From assembly GCF_042678945.1 (NCBI RefSeq), contig NZ_JBHTLM010000002.1, positions 310,001 to 374,000 on the forward strand: a stretch of DNA of 64,000 nucleotides. Reading direction: 5' to 3'. Below, piece after piece: positions 16,618-26,400 of the stretch. Within the stretch, counting starts at the first letter, position 1. The number at the start of each line of letters is the position of its first letter. The stretch comes from Fontibacillus puldeungensis (GTDB lineage: Bacteria; Bacillota; Bacilli; Paenibacillales; Paenibacillaceae). The notes beneath the pieces are model-generated. The model saw nothing but the letters and a program-made list of their open reading frames with translations. It was not told the origin of the DNA and did no database searches. Made by a program: the position numbers and the translations under genes.

Positions 16618-18039
16618 ATGATATCCACAACCACGATTCGCGCAGAACTGGAAGACTACGTCAAGAAGAATGGGACAACCCTTCATCACTTTGCAGAATT
16701 ATCAGGAGTGAATGTCGGTACGTTAAGCGGCATTATTAACGGGAACCGACCGATTTCCATCGGTCAGCTCGATCGAATTACGGTTGCGATGGGTTTCTCA
16801 GAAGGTCACTTCTATGACCTGTACGTAGAGGACTGTTTTGTTTCTAAAGCCCCGCACTGGCGGAGGCTTCGGCCGTTCTTGTTGCGCTCTGCCGAGCTGC
16901 AGCGTCATGATTGCATCAAAGAAATTTTAAATCGTCTCCTTGAAGATTTAAAGCAAGTTCCAGCCATATTCGAGACAGCTGAATTGTTGTACGAGCAGGA
17001 CCTGAAAGAAGCGGCTGTAATCCTGTATGAAAGCGTCATTGAAAGCGAGAGATCGAGTCATTCGGAACGTCTGGCGATGAGTTATTATCGAATCTTCCAG
17101 GTTTATCAAAATGATGGGCGACGGGGGTTTAAGGCAGCTTTACAATTTTTGCCTTATCGTTACCGATTACCGGAGGCACTTGTTCTTGACGGTTTGTCAA
17201 TGCTTATTCGGGTTTATGCGGTCAGATTCAATTGGGCTGAAGTTGAAAATTATGCGGATGAACTAGGTCAACTGGCTTGGACGTTATATGAGAAGAAGAC
17301 TTGGAAGCAACCGGATTTTCATCCTAAGTATCCCCTAGTATTTTATTATGGGAGGGCCTTTTTGTTTAAATCCGGCACCTACGAATACCGTGGTATGTAT
17401 GAAGAAGCCAGGAAATGGATTGCCTGCTATGCAGATTTAAGTTGGTTCGAGGGATTGGATGACGAGGCGAAGGCGGAAGTCGAACAGTTAAAAATGTTCG
17501 CGAAAGCCAATTACTTATGTCTGGATATTAAGGCAGGTAACCTTAATCGAATACCTGAATATGTTGCTTTCCTGGAAGCTCATTCGCAAGAGGTTGTCGA
17601 GGGTCTAATCACTTTGATGGAATCGGCCAATAGGCACAATTTTTACATTGATGAGGTTATTGTCAAATTTACCGAACAAATTGAGTGCTATAAGAATTTT
17701 GGGAGGGACCATTGGCTGGCGGTAAACGAAATAGATCTTGATTACTCTAATCAACCTCCTTACGTTTTCCGATATGCTGTGTTTTTCCAAAATTATGCCA
17801 TCTACCATTTCAGGAAGGGTTCATATGAAGAGGGGCTAACCCATATTCTCCAAAGCATGGAAATGTCCTTTAAATTGAGCAGCAGAGATTTACATGCTAA
17901 TACTAGTATGGCCATCTATGAGCTTTATCGGCAATTTGCTACAGAAGAGCAAAATCAGAAATATACTAAACTTTGTAGAGAGGTGTGGGAAAATGAAAAA
18001 GAAAATGTCCTGGGCGGTTTCGGCTATGCTTATGCTTAG
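16618..18039 (+). CDS. XRE helix-turn-helix / TPR receptor, RRNPP-like quorum-sensing regulator
   Basis: The 473-residue protein has an XRE-type helix-turn-helix at residues about 5-70 (LHHFAELSGVNVGTLSGIING) and then an all-helical region of repeated 35-40-residue helix pairs (for example LYEQDLKEAAVILYESVI, YRGMYEEARKWI, YHFRKGSYEEGLTHI) typical of TPRs. This is the architecture of RRNPP peptide receptors (PlcR, NprR, AimR and the AimR-like Alo receptors reported in Paenibacillus). A GGGGGGTGAT site ten bases before the ATG at 16618 decides the start. Its 3' end overlaps a 34-codon gene for a secreted peptide, the usual receptor-peptide arrangement. It probably binds DNA and switches on peptide uptake. 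Confidence 0.8.
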   Translation: MISTTTIRAELEDYVKKNGTTLHHFAELSGVNVGTLSGIINGNRPISIGQLDRITVAMGFSEGHFYDLYVEDCFVSKAPHWRRLRPFLLRSAELQRHDCIKEILNRLLEDLKQVPAIFETAELLYEQDLKEAAVILYESVIESERSSHSERLAMSYYRIFQVYQNDGRRGFKAALQFLPYRYRLPEALVLDGLSMLIRVYAVRFNWAEVENYADELGQLAWTLYEKKTWKQPDFHPKYPLVFYYGRAFLFKSGTYEYRGMYEEARKWIACYADLSWFEGLDDEAKAEVEQLKMFAKANYLCLDIKAGNLNRIPEYVAFLEAHSQEVVEGLITLMESANRHNFYIDEVIVKFTEQIECYKNFGRDHWLAVNEIDLDYSNQPPYVFRYAVFFQNYAIYHFRKGSYEEGLTHILQSMEMSFKLSSRDLHANTSMAIYELYRQFATEEQNQKYTKLCREVWENEKENVLGGFGYAYA

Positions 18040-18097
18040 TTTCACGTTTTTGGCCAGCGGCAATATCTTTACAACTTTTATGCATGGTTGGGGATAA
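17993..18097 (+). CDS. 34-residue secreted pro-peptide, candidate quorum-sensing signal
   Basis: The gene begins inside the receptor gene's last 47 bases in another frame, behind GAGAGGTGTGGG. It has the shape of a Phr/PapR/AimP precursor: MKKK, a hydrophobic core (WAVSAMLMLSFTFLASG), then a short tail NIFTTFMHGWG that ends the protein. The mature signal would be some part of that tail, probably the last five to seven residues. It would be exported by Sec, trimmed outside, imported by an oligopeptide permease and bound by the TPR domain. The two genes are co-transcribed and the peptide gene is followed by a terminator. Processing and identity of the active peptide are inference. Confidence 0.75.
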   Translation: MKKKMSWAVSAMLMLSFTFLASGNIFTTFMHGWG

Positions 18098-18126
18098 AAT
18101 TAGGTGTAAAAACAAATACAACCTCG

Positions 18127-18153
18127 GGGTCAGCTATTTTAGCTGATCCTTTT
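18127..18153 (+). terminator. terminator after the peptide gene
   Basis: GGGTCAGCTA and TAGCTGATCC pair around TTT with one G-T pair and run into TTTT. Confidence 0.8.
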
Positions 18154-18257
18154 CATTTGTCTAAATTTCAAAAAATGGAAATCTTCTATCTCATTGCAGT
18201 ATGTTTCATTATGCAATATTTGGCAACATCTTCTAATATATTCATAGGGTGATTACT

Positions 18258-18443
18258 ATGAATAATTCTGAGCAAATCAGACTTCGTATAGAATTGGAAA
18301 GACAAGAACTCAATCGGTTGGCGCAAAAGTACGGGCTGCGACATAAGCGGGTGATGCATCAGTCGGTCATTCTCGATGGGCTAATCAATAAGTATAATAA
18401 GGTTATGTATACAGGCGCACAAAGAAGGAAGCCAATCGCGTAG
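18258..18443 (+). CDS. Spo0E-like aspartyl-phosphate phosphatase
   Basis: A 61-residue protein of two predicted helices. SVILDGLINKY (residues 36-46) is the SxxLD signature of the Spo0E family, and the first helix (LERQELNRLAQKYGL) also fits. These small proteins dephosphorylate Spo0A~P and delay sporulation. An AGGGTGAT site places the start at the ATG at 18258 rather than the GTG at 18249. It follows the peptide-receptor pair, separated by a terminator, so it has its own promoter. A link to that quorum-sensing pair is possible but not shown. Confidence 0.78.
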   Translation: MNNSEQIRLRIELERQELNRLAQKYGLRHKRVMHQSVILDGLINKYNKVMYTGAQRRKPIA

Positions 18444-18455
18444 ATTGGCTTCTTT
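18428..18455. terminator. terminator overlapping the end of the Spo0E-like gene
   Basis: GAAGCCAATC and GATTGGCTTC pair around GCGTA and are followed by TTT. The stop codon lies inside the hairpin. The minus-strand gene ends at 18473, so it probably works in both directions. Confidence 0.78.
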
Positions 18456-18472
18456 GTCCGGCGGTCAATTAT

Positions 18473-20284
18473 CTATTGCTGGATTTTTTCAACCTCGACA
18501 ATGGGGATCGATATTTGATTTGATTCGCTTGTTGTCCCACCTTGCTGTCCTTTCAGTACTTCTCCGATTTTTCCCATCAATTGCTCATCAACATTTATTT
18601 CAGCGTATTGTTTGAAGCGTCCTGTGACGGTTATATTTGCCGCATCAGCGGGAAGAGTGAAATCCCCTCTTAGAAGCACTAAGCTATTATTGCCCATAAC
18701 TAGCGCTTCACCCGATCCGGACTGGATGACAGTACAGGTAAACCGAACGAGAGATTCGGGATGCTGGCTGACTTGATCAGCGGAAATATCCTGAATATCC
18801 TCTTGAATGCCTGCGAACTGATATTGATCTCCTGAACGAACAAATATCGCCGTTTGCCCGGCGCCTTCGCCTACCGGATTGACCGCCTGAAGCGTTCCAT
18901 CCGGCTGAATTGTCAGGCTGTCTGCTTCTATGGAGTATAGCGGCGAGATGCTGTTCTCTTGTACTTCAAAGGCGGTATAAAGGGCATTTCTCGTCTCAGA
19001 AGCCGCTTCAATGACAATGGCAGGGTGATCTGCCGTGCTCAGCTTTGGCTCGATGGCAACCGAACGAATCTGCACCTGTGGCGACAAGTCCTGGCTGGTT
19101 AAAACCTGAACACTATCGTCTTCATTCATCCGGCCAAAATATAACTGATTGTTCTGGTCCATAGCCACTACATATACCTTCGATCCGAACTTGTGACGTC
19201 CGCTCACCACATGCGCATAGCTGCTGCCACCCTGCGGGGTAGGAAGCATCCGAACGGGTTCGGCCATCGTCCAGGCCAACTCGGTCGCGCTTATTTCCGC
19301 CTGCGTGTCCTGATAATGGCCGATGGCTGTGTACAGTTCGATCGCTTCCTGATAGTGGCCGTTTGCTGCATTTTTCCCGGCTTTGCGCATCAACTCATCC
19401 ATCCGTCTTTTAACCAGGGTCAATACGTCGGATTTTGGATGGGCGGAGCTGGCGAAAGTCGTGAACTGCTTGGAATGGGTGGCGAAAGCGGTATAGTCGC
19501 CGGTGTCCCAGTCCCGTTTCAAGAGTGATTCTACCAAGCTATCTACTTTGGCAACAATCCATGGAGCTTCCAGGTTATCCGATTGATACTCAGCAAGCAT
19601 GGAGGTGGCGTTGTCCAGCATGGATTCGACAAGCCCTTTGGCAGCGATGCGAGTCAGTTTAGTATCGTCATATCGATGGAAGGCTGCTTTTAGCTCATCC
19701 ATCCATTTCTGCTCTGTACCGAAAAAATGAGCAGGGATGCTCAGTAGATTCTTTTTAAAAGATTCATCCTCATAGTTCGAAGTGGCTAGATTTTGTTCCA
19801 GTTGCTGTAGAAACATCGTTTTGAAATTTTTAAAATAGCTGGTGAAGCTTGGTGAAATGCCATAATTCTCTGACACCTGACGATAATACTTGCTGTAAGG
19901 CCCTTCGGGCGTCATGTAACGGCTTCGTACCTGCTCAAGCTTGGTGTATGCCTTCATAAGAAGCTCGAAATCATGCTCGTGATCCGCTTTGGAAGCCTGC
20001 TCGGCAACATCCCGCAAATCGTTCTTCATGGCGGTAATGGGGGCGAGCTCGTCAAGCCGAGAGGAAATGAGGTTCTCCTTGTACAGAATCGTCCGGTTGT
20101 TTTGGGCTTTCCGGTACCACTCCTCGGCTTCTACAAGCTGCTTTTGCTGGAATAAACGTTCTGCGGTCTTAACGGCTTCGAGCTTCTGCGCGATCCCAAT
20201 TCCCTTGTAAACGAGCAGAGGAACCGTCATTAAACATAATAAAATGAGCAGATTTTGCAGGGTAAACCATCTTTTAACCGTCAT
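18473..20284 (-). CDS. membrane-anchored protein of the GTPase/VWA locus, unknown function
   Basis: I do not recognise the family. The 603-residue protein has one N-terminal transmembrane segment (about residues 9-26, LLILLCLMTVPLLVYKG). A helical region with TPR-like pairs follows (AERLFQQKQLVEAEEWYRKA near 40, NGHYQEAIELYTAIGHYQDT near 305). The C-terminal half is beta-rich and repetitive (VYVVAMDQNNQLYFGRM, DQYQFAGIQED, VTGRFKQYAEINV), most likely outside the cell. It begins inside the last bases of the preceding gene. GAGGTC lies about ten bases before the ATG at 20284, which I prefer over the GTG at 20290. It is the last gene of a minus-strand unit divergent from the VWA-tubulin genes. 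Confidence 0.7.
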   Translation of the reverse strand: MTVKRWFTLQNLLILLCLMTVPLLVYKGIGIAQKLEAVKTAERLFQQKQLVEAEEWYRKAQNNRTILYKENLISSRLDELAPITAMKNDLRDVAEQASKADHEHDFELLMKAYTKLEQVRSRYMTPEGPYSKYYRQVSENYGISPSFTSYFKNFKTMFLQQLEQNLATSNYEDESFKKNLLSIPAHFFGTEQKWMDELKAAFHRYDDTKLTRIAAKGLVESMLDNATSMLAEYQSDNLEAPWIVAKVDSLVESLLKRDWDTGDYTAFATHSKQFTTFASSAHPKSDVLTLVKRRMDELMRKAGKNAANGHYQEAIELYTAIGHYQDTQAEISATELAWTMAEPVRMLPTPQGGSSYAHVVSGRHKFGSKVYVVAMDQNNQLYFGRMNEDDSVQVLTSQDLSPQVQIRSVAIEPKLSTADHPAIVIEAASETRNALYTAFEVQENSISPLYSIEADSLTIQPDGTLQAVNPVGEGAGQTAIFVRSGDQYQFAGIQEDIQDISADQVSQHPESLVRFTCTVIQSGSGEALVMGNNSLVLLRGDFTLPADAANITVTGRFKQYAEINVDEQLMGKIGEVLKGQQGGTTSESNQISIPIVEVEKIQQ

Positions 20285-21227
20285 ATACACTAGACCTCGG
20301 CTTTATTTGTTGAAAGTCGGCATCCCATTCGTATTTCTCCTTATGGATTCGGGCGGTCTCGGCCATCAGCTCTCCCCAATCCAGATCAGGCGACTCAGAG
20401 ACCATTCGGAATATTCTGAGAAACCGATCCTTGGGAAGCTTGCGTGCATAACGAGCAATGAAAGCCGAATAGTTTAGTACATAGCGTTTTAACCTGGTGG
20501 CAGCTCCGGCCACACCTACGAGGATATCTTCTCCTCGTTCCATATCCAAAATTTGCCGCTCGTACTTAATTACATATTGAAAAGTTCTGTCTTTAATGAG
20601 TTCACGCTTGATTTTGGCAAGCTCGCCAATATAGGCGGCAAGGTCGGGATCGAAATCCACCAGTAGGAGCGGTTCCAATTCCAAATCCATATCTTTCCGC
20701 AGTACAAACGACTGCAAAAGGATAAGCTGCAGCTTTCGGATGTGATCGTTACGAATCAGAGCGGCTACTTCCCGCATCATTTCATAGGAACGGCCCTCGT
20801 CTTCTTGGGCAGCGGCGGCCTCGAGATTACGAACCAGGCCTGCGACAATTTTGTCGCGATCCCGTTGAAACAGTTCGCTCAGCTTGAGCGAAGTCCGGCT
20901 ATCCGAGGTTTTACGGTGTACAAAATAGAGCAGCCCGAGCAATAAAACCCCCGCTGCGGCCGAAATAGCTATAAGCTGAAGGGTTTGGCTGAAAAGAACG
21001 GCCAGCAGCGTAATAAATAACCCTAGCAGCAGATCAGCATGCTGGGTACGCACCGCTATTTGATGCGCCTTTTCCGAAATCGATTGAAGACCAGGCTTGC
21101 CGCAGACGCTGCACTTTTCCTCATCCAGTGCGGTATAGCTCTGGCAATATTTGCAGCATTTTAACTTTTCGTAGGCATGTTTCGTTTTTAATGGAGGGTG
21201 CAATAGGATCGTCTTTTTCTTGTTCAT
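20274..21227 (-). CDS. zinc-ribbon protein with two transmembrane segments
   Basis: The 317-residue protein begins with a zinc ribbon (CKYC at about 25-28 and CSVCGKPG at about 39-46). Two adjacent transmembrane segments follow (about 66-108), with a long cytoplasmic helical region after them (LSELFQRDRDKIVAGLV, LAYIGELAKIKRELI-like segments). No enzyme motif is visible. Its start lies two bases after the stop of a 47-residue membrane protein and its end overlaps the next gene by 11 bases, so the three are translated together. The zinc ribbon and membrane topology fit an adaptor in the adjacent GTPase system; that role is inference. Confidence 0.7.
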   Translation of the reverse strand: MNKKKTILLHPPLKTKHAYEKLKCCKYCQSYTALDEEKCSVCGKPGLQSISEKAHQIAVRTQHADLLLGLFITLLAVLFSQTLQLIAISAAAGVLLLGLLYFVHRKTSDSRTSLKLSELFQRDRDKIVAGLVRNLEAAAAQEDEGRSYEMMREVAALIRNDHIRKLQLILLQSFVLRKDMDLELEPLLLVDFDPDLAAYIGELAKIKRELIKDRTFQYVIKYERQILDMERGEDILVGVAGAATRLKRYVLNYSAFIARYARKLPKDRFLRIFRMVSESPDLDWGELMAETARIHKEKYEWDADFQQIKPRSSVYDG

Positions 21228-21229
21228 AG

Positions 21230-21373
21230 CTATCTCTCTTCACTGTTAATTAATTGCAGCAATCTCTTGTCGAGCTCTGGAGGAGCAACGATTTGGTTTC
21301 GGCGAGAGTAGTAGATAAAAGATTTGATGATGACAAACAGAAATAACAGGGTGAGGCATCCGTATGTAACCAT
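21230..21373 (-). CDS. 47-residue single-pass membrane protein
   Basis: A short gene directly before the zinc-ribbon gene: ATG at 21373, TAG at 21232-21230, then CTATG of the next gene. The product has one transmembrane segment (CLTLLFLFVIIKSFIYY) followed by a basic patch (SRRNQ) and a helical tail (PPELDKRLLQLIN). An AAAGGAAA site lies eight bases upstream. The tight coupling and clean architecture support a real gene, the first in the minus-strand unit. It has no recognised family. Confidence 0.65.
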   Translation of the reverse strand: MVTYGCLTLLFLFVIIKSFIYYSRRNQIVAPPELDKRLLQLINSEER

Positions 21374-21572
21374 ACACCGTTTCCTTTCGTATTTAATGTT
21401 GAGAATGATGATAGAATCTTGGCTATATTCTAAAAATAGCTCGGGTTTTGGTGAAATGTGGTAATGATATCTTGTTTTTACTTAACCTTTTCTTAAGGAT
21501 TATCTATTATCATTAGTATAGTATATATCTGGAATGAGGCTATTTTCTATTTCAAAATAAAGGGGCAATATT
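21374..21572. promoter_or_regulatory. divergent promoter region of the VWA-tubulin locus
   Basis: This AT-rich spacer separates the minus-strand membrane genes from the plus-strand VWA-tubulin genes and must hold promoters for both. The stretch around 21500-21530 (ATCTATTATCATTAGTATAGTATATATC) is split by several TATTAT/TATAGT-like -10 candidates, but no single clear pair stands out. Confidence 0.4.
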
Positions 21573-23390
21573 ATGCAGCAGCATTGTTATAGACAATCTT
21601 TACGTATATTAACGGTTATGATGGTCTTTTGGTTACTGGTGTCCGGCGCTGGTGCCGCCATTTACGGGACCGCAGCAGCGGCGGCGAAAGGAGCCCAGAC
21701 TCAGCAAAGTTCATTGATCGACGCCGTGCTTGTTACGGATATAAGCAACTCGATGAATACAAGCGACAAGGATAAAGTCGGAAACGAAGCGATGAAGATG
21801 TTTATTGACATGCTGTCCGCGAGGGGTGACAAGGTAGGAATTGTGGGCTATACCGATAAGGTGCAGCGGGAGAAGGCCCTCCTTGAAATCAAGTCTCCGC
21901 AGGATAAGCAGGATTTGAAAGACTTCATCGATGGGCTGGACAGAGGGCCTTATACCGATATTGCGGTAGGTGTCGAAGAGGCGGTGAAGGTGCTGCAAAA
22001 CGGGGCAGAGCCGGGGCATGAGCCGATGATCGTTCTGCTTGCCGATGGAAACAACGATCTTAATAAAAAAGCGGGACAGTCGCAAAGCGAGTCGGACCAG
22101 AAGTTGGGTGAAGCTGTAAAAGAGGCCAAAACAGCCGGCATTCCGATCTATACGATCGGGCTGAATGCGGATGGCAAGCTGAATAAGGCGCCGCTTGAAG
22201 ACCTGGCCAACCAGACGGGAGCCAAATCGTTCTCAACCAGTTCGGCCGACGATCTTCCGCAAATTCTTAGCGAGATTTTCGCCAGTCATTTGAAGCTTAA
22301 AATCGTACCTATTAAGAGCATGACAGGAACCGGCAGCTTCCAGGAAGTGACGGTTAACGTTCCAAATGCCAGCGTGCTTGAAGCCAACATTTCCATAATG
22401 TCATCGAAGCCGATTGTGGCGGAGCTGGTTAACCCTTCCGGTGGCAAAGTGGGCATACCGTCGAAAGCTGTTCTTTTGTCAAAGTCGAAGAGCTATTCCC
22501 TGATTAAGCTGTTAACTCCCGTCGAAGGAGATTGGAAGCTGAGGGTGAAGGGGGCGGCCAAGGACAAAATCGACATTAACCTCATCTTTAACTACGATCT
22601 CAAGCTGGAGATGGACCAGATTGCCTCGAAAAGCTACAACCCTGGTGATGAGGTGAAAATTGGAGCGTATCTGACAAGCAACGGGCAGAAGCTGCCAAAC
22701 GATGAGCTGTATAAGACTATGAATGCTGTGCTTATCGTTAAGGATATCGACAGCGGTGATACGAAACAAATCAAACTGAACAGTACCGGCGACAGATTCG
22801 AAGGGAAGTTTAGCTTTTCCAAAGCCCATGACTATGAATTGAAGGTTCGTGCGGAGGATAAAAGCTTCTACCGGGAATCCGCCCCGGTCAAGCTGAGCGC
22901 CAAAGGAAATGCCGGAGGGAAAGCCGCCGGGACAACCGGTCCGAAGGCAGGGGAAGAGAAGCCGTTTCCTTGGCTGGTCGTGGCCGGTTCGGCGATTGCC
23001 TTGGCCGTGATTGCCGCAGTTGCTTACTTTATAGCCAGTGCGGTCAAGAAAGCAAACCTTGGATTTGTGGGCCAAATCGTCATCGAAATCCGGGACGAGA
23101 ATACGAACGAGAAATCCTTCCCGCAGTATAAGAAGTTAACCGCGTTCAAGGGCAAATTCAATCTCCATCAGCTCCTGCAGCTGGCACCTGAACTTAAGGA
23201 AACGGAGAAAATCGTGTTTACGCCGGCCAAAGGGGATCGCATTACACTGCGCAACGCCTCGGACGCGCCTATTGAAAAATCCGGCCGGGTGATCGATGCA
23301 GCTGCCGGGCTTGAGCTTAAGAGCGGTGATCGCGTGTCCTTGTCGCTGCAGCATATCGACAAGACGATTTTTATAGAGTATCTGGTTTGA
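21573..23390 (+). CDS. secreted, membrane-anchored VWA-domain protein
   Basis: The 605-residue protein has an N-terminal signal/anchor (about 10-36) and a VWA domain (about 47-245) with an intact metal site: DISNS at 56-60, the Thr in GPYTDIAVG and the Asp in LLADGNND. A beta-rich region (about 250-440) follows, then a low-complexity Gly/Lys linker, a transmembrane segment (about 468-491, WLVVAGSAIALAVIAAVAYF) and a C-terminal domain of about 110 residues predicted to be cytoplasmic. So the VWA sensor is outside and a beta-rich tail inside. It leads the plus-strand gene set; the tubulin-like gene follows after 83 bp. A role as ligand- or surface-sensing component is inference. Confidence 0.82.
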   Translation: MQQHCYRQSLRILTVMMVFWLLVSGAGAAIYGTAAAAAKGAQTQQSSLIDAVLVTDISNSMNTSDKDKVGNEAMKMFIDMLSARGDKVGIVGYTDKVQREKALLEIKSPQDKQDLKDFIDGLDRGPYTDIAVGVEEAVKVLQNGAEPGHEPMIVLLADGNNDLNKKAGQSQSESDQKLGEAVKEAKTAGIPIYTIGLNADGKLNKAPLEDLANQTGAKSFSTSSADDLPQILSEIFASHLKLKIVPIKSMTGTGSFQEVTVNVPNASVLEANISIMSSKPIVAELVNPSGGKVGIPSKAVLLSKSKSYSLIKLLTPVEGDWKLRVKGAAKDKIDINLIFNYDLKLEMDQIASKSYNPGDEVKIGAYLTSNGQKLPNDELYKTMNAVLIVKDIDSGDTKQIKLNSTGDRFEGKFSFSKAHDYELKVRAEDKSFYRESAPVKLSAKGNAGGKAAGTTGPKAGEEKPFPWLVVAGSAIALAVIAAVAYFIASAVKKANLGFVGQIVIEIRDENTNEKSFPQYKKLTAFKGKFNLHQLLQLAPELKETEKIVFTPAKGDRITLRNASDAPIEKSGRVIDAAAGLELKSGDRVSLSLQHIDKTIFIEYLV

Positions 23391-23473
23391 TCGCCAATGC
23401 TTCCGAAGCGAGTTTTGTACGAAGTTACATACGGACAAAGCAACGCTCCCAAAACTTTTAGGAGGACAAATTC

Positions 23474-26400
23474 ATGAAACCGATCGTTAGAGAGCATATT
23501 CAGCAATTGGACGTATCGCTTGGCGGAGGCATCGTCAGCGATAAAATTCGAGTAGATACGATTGATAACCCAATCCTCATTATCGGTCTTGGCGGGACAG
23601 GGATAGATGCCCTGCTTCGTTTGAAATATCAAATCAACCGCAGATTCAGACTGCCGGAGGATCCATTGTCCAAGAAAAAACGCGATAAGCCGGACAATGT
23701 GGAATTTCTCGCTTTTGAGACCAACGAGCAGGACCGCAGTAAAAGGTACAAAGGCATCGGGCTTGATCCGATCAATGAATTCGTGCTGCTGTCCAATCCG
23801 GAAATCGGCGGTCTGCTGCAAAACCGCAGCATTTTGGAGCCGTACATCACGGATTGGCTGTCGCCTGAGCTTAGCATCACCGACGGGATGAACGGCGCGG
23901 CAGGTGTCCGGCAGGCGGGACGGCTGCTTTTGTTTACGAAGATTAACCAGGTCGTGCAGGCGATCGACAAGAAGATCAAAACCTTGTCCGTAGGCACAAA
24001 CAAGAAGCTGATGGTGTTCTTGCTTACCGGCTTGTCCGGCGGTACGGGCAGCGGCTGCTTCCTCGACATCGCTTATATCGTGCGGGGCATTATCGAGCGC
24101 GACCATGGCTCGGCCGGGATTGACCGGGTGAACATTCTGGGATATTTGTTCACGCCGGATATTAACCTGTCCAACAAAAGCCTTAGCGAGCATACGCGCG
24201 AGTACATTAAGAAAAATGGTTACGCTGCGCTCAAAGAGCTTGATTACTGGATGAACGTGGATCATCGCGGCGAAAGATTCAAGCAGCAGTACGGCAATAT
24301 TTTGAACGTAAATTCTCCATTGCCTCCGTTTAATTTGTGTCATTTGATATCGGCTACCAATACGGAGGGCAAGCTGCTGGAAAATGCCTATGACTACTGC
24401 ATGAACGTTACCGCGGAGAACATTACGAACTTTATGGCTAATGAAGAGAAGCAGTCCGGCGAGGAATTTGCCATCCATGACTATATCAGCAATATCCGCA
24501 CGAATATCGCGCAAATGAACAAGGTCTATCCGGCCAACTATGAATACAACATTATCGGGGCCTCCTCGGCGGTGCTGCCGATCGAAGAGATGACGACCTA
24601 CTTGGCCTATCGTCTATTCGATAAGATGGAGAAAATGTTCCACCAAGCTCCGACTCAGGAGGAAGTAGAGAAGTTTGCCCGCAAGCTGGGCGTCGATTTG
24701 GACAGCATCGTCAAGGCCTTTGAAGCGCGCGTGCCCGAGCCGCTTCCAGGTTTCGAGAATAGCGAGCGGCTCAGCTATGCCAACGTCGTGAAGACCCAGG
24801 TCGTGAACATGGATACGGAGCTGGAGCAAACCTTTCTGGCCCGGGCCAGAGAAGAGTATATCAAGGCGAAGAAACAGCTGCCCGGCGAGATGCTGGAGCA
24901 GTTCAGCGATCAGATTCGCCGTTTGTTTTTGCATCCGGAACAAGGACCGTTTTATGTATCCCGGCTGCTTTATACGGAGAAGGGCTTCTGCCTGATGAAG
25001 ATGCTGCTCTCCTATGTAGAGGCGCTACGTGAGAATCTTGTGCGCATTCCCCGCGATATTGAGGCGGCGCAGGATCTTTCACAAGAGAAGCTGGGTGACG
25101 CGAAGAGCGCATTTGTATCCAAGGAGAAGAAGAAGAACGCCTATATTGAAGCGAAAATCAATGAATATTGGCTCCATGCGGATGTAGAGCGCACTGAGCA
25201 AATGATTGAATTTTATGAGGATCTGTACGACCTGCTGAATCGGGAAAATAACCGCATTTATAGTGTGTTCACAGAAATCCTGAACGCGCTCAGCTCGATT
25301 TTCTCCAAAAACGGGGAGATTTTAACGAGCGGCGAAGAGCAGGTGGATCACAAGGGCAATAAAACATACTATTGGAACATTGTCAGCGTGCCCGATATTT
25401 CCAAGGTGGTCAGCGGGATTATGGAGCAAAAGGATTCCGATGATCTTATTCGCGATTTTGCGTCTGAGCTTCTGGACCACTCGAATCAGTGGATTAAGGA
25501 GCAGGACATTGATATTGTCAGCTCCATATCCGATTTTCTTTCTGAAAAATTTGGCGACCTCATTACGAAATCGATGGAAGATTTCCTGATTATCAAATAC
25601 GGACAGGATGAGCCGATTGAGAAATTCGTCGAACGGCATATTGCCAGCAAGCTGGATGAAGAGGCCGTGCCGGTATTCCATTTGTCGAACAGTACGGGAA
25701 ATCTGCATTTCCCTTCCTGGGGTTTTGTATCCGTACCTGTGCAAGCGCCGAGCATCCTGAAAGGGATTCGCAACTATCAGAATAATGCGATCGGCAAGTC
25801 ACATTTCACAGTGAAGGAAAGTGAAGTGAAGAACCGTATTTTCTGGCTGAATACACGCAACGGGGTGCCGCTGTTTGTTTACACGCCGCTCAAGGTTTAT
25901 GAGGAAAGCTATGAACGGACGATCCTGGATAAAGAAGGAATTGGACGCCACCTGGTACAGACTGAAAAGAATAACTGGACTTACCTGCCATCTCCGATTC
26001 CCGAGAAGTCCTGGGGCGATACTTACGTCAACTCACGGGTGCAAAGCTATAATGCACGCGTGCGTGAAGAGTTTACAAAAGCTCTCGCGCTAAAAGTAGT
26101 TGTTGAAAAGGATGAGGATCAAAACACGAGCAGTCGCTATTCGGTGGTGCTCACGAAGCCGTTCTCCCTTCAAGATAAGCTGGCAGCGTACGATATGCGT
26201 CTGGAAGCGCCTAAACCGAATTTGGGTGAGGTGAAGCGGGGTGCTGTTGAATTGAAGCGGCTGCTTGCAGAGGGACTTCCGCAGGAGAGTGCGAAGGATA
26301 TTTTCGGAAGCATTAATGAAGACCTGGCCCAAGAGAATTTGATTCGCTCACCGCAGTTGATTACTGTTGTGCGACAGGAGATTGCCAAATACGACGAAAT

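Noticed and set aside
23168..24514. Long minus-strand open frame of 448 codons opposite the tubulin-like gene
   Set aside because: It lies wholly antisense to a gene with clear GTP-binding motifs, shows no known motif and has the composition of a shadow frame.
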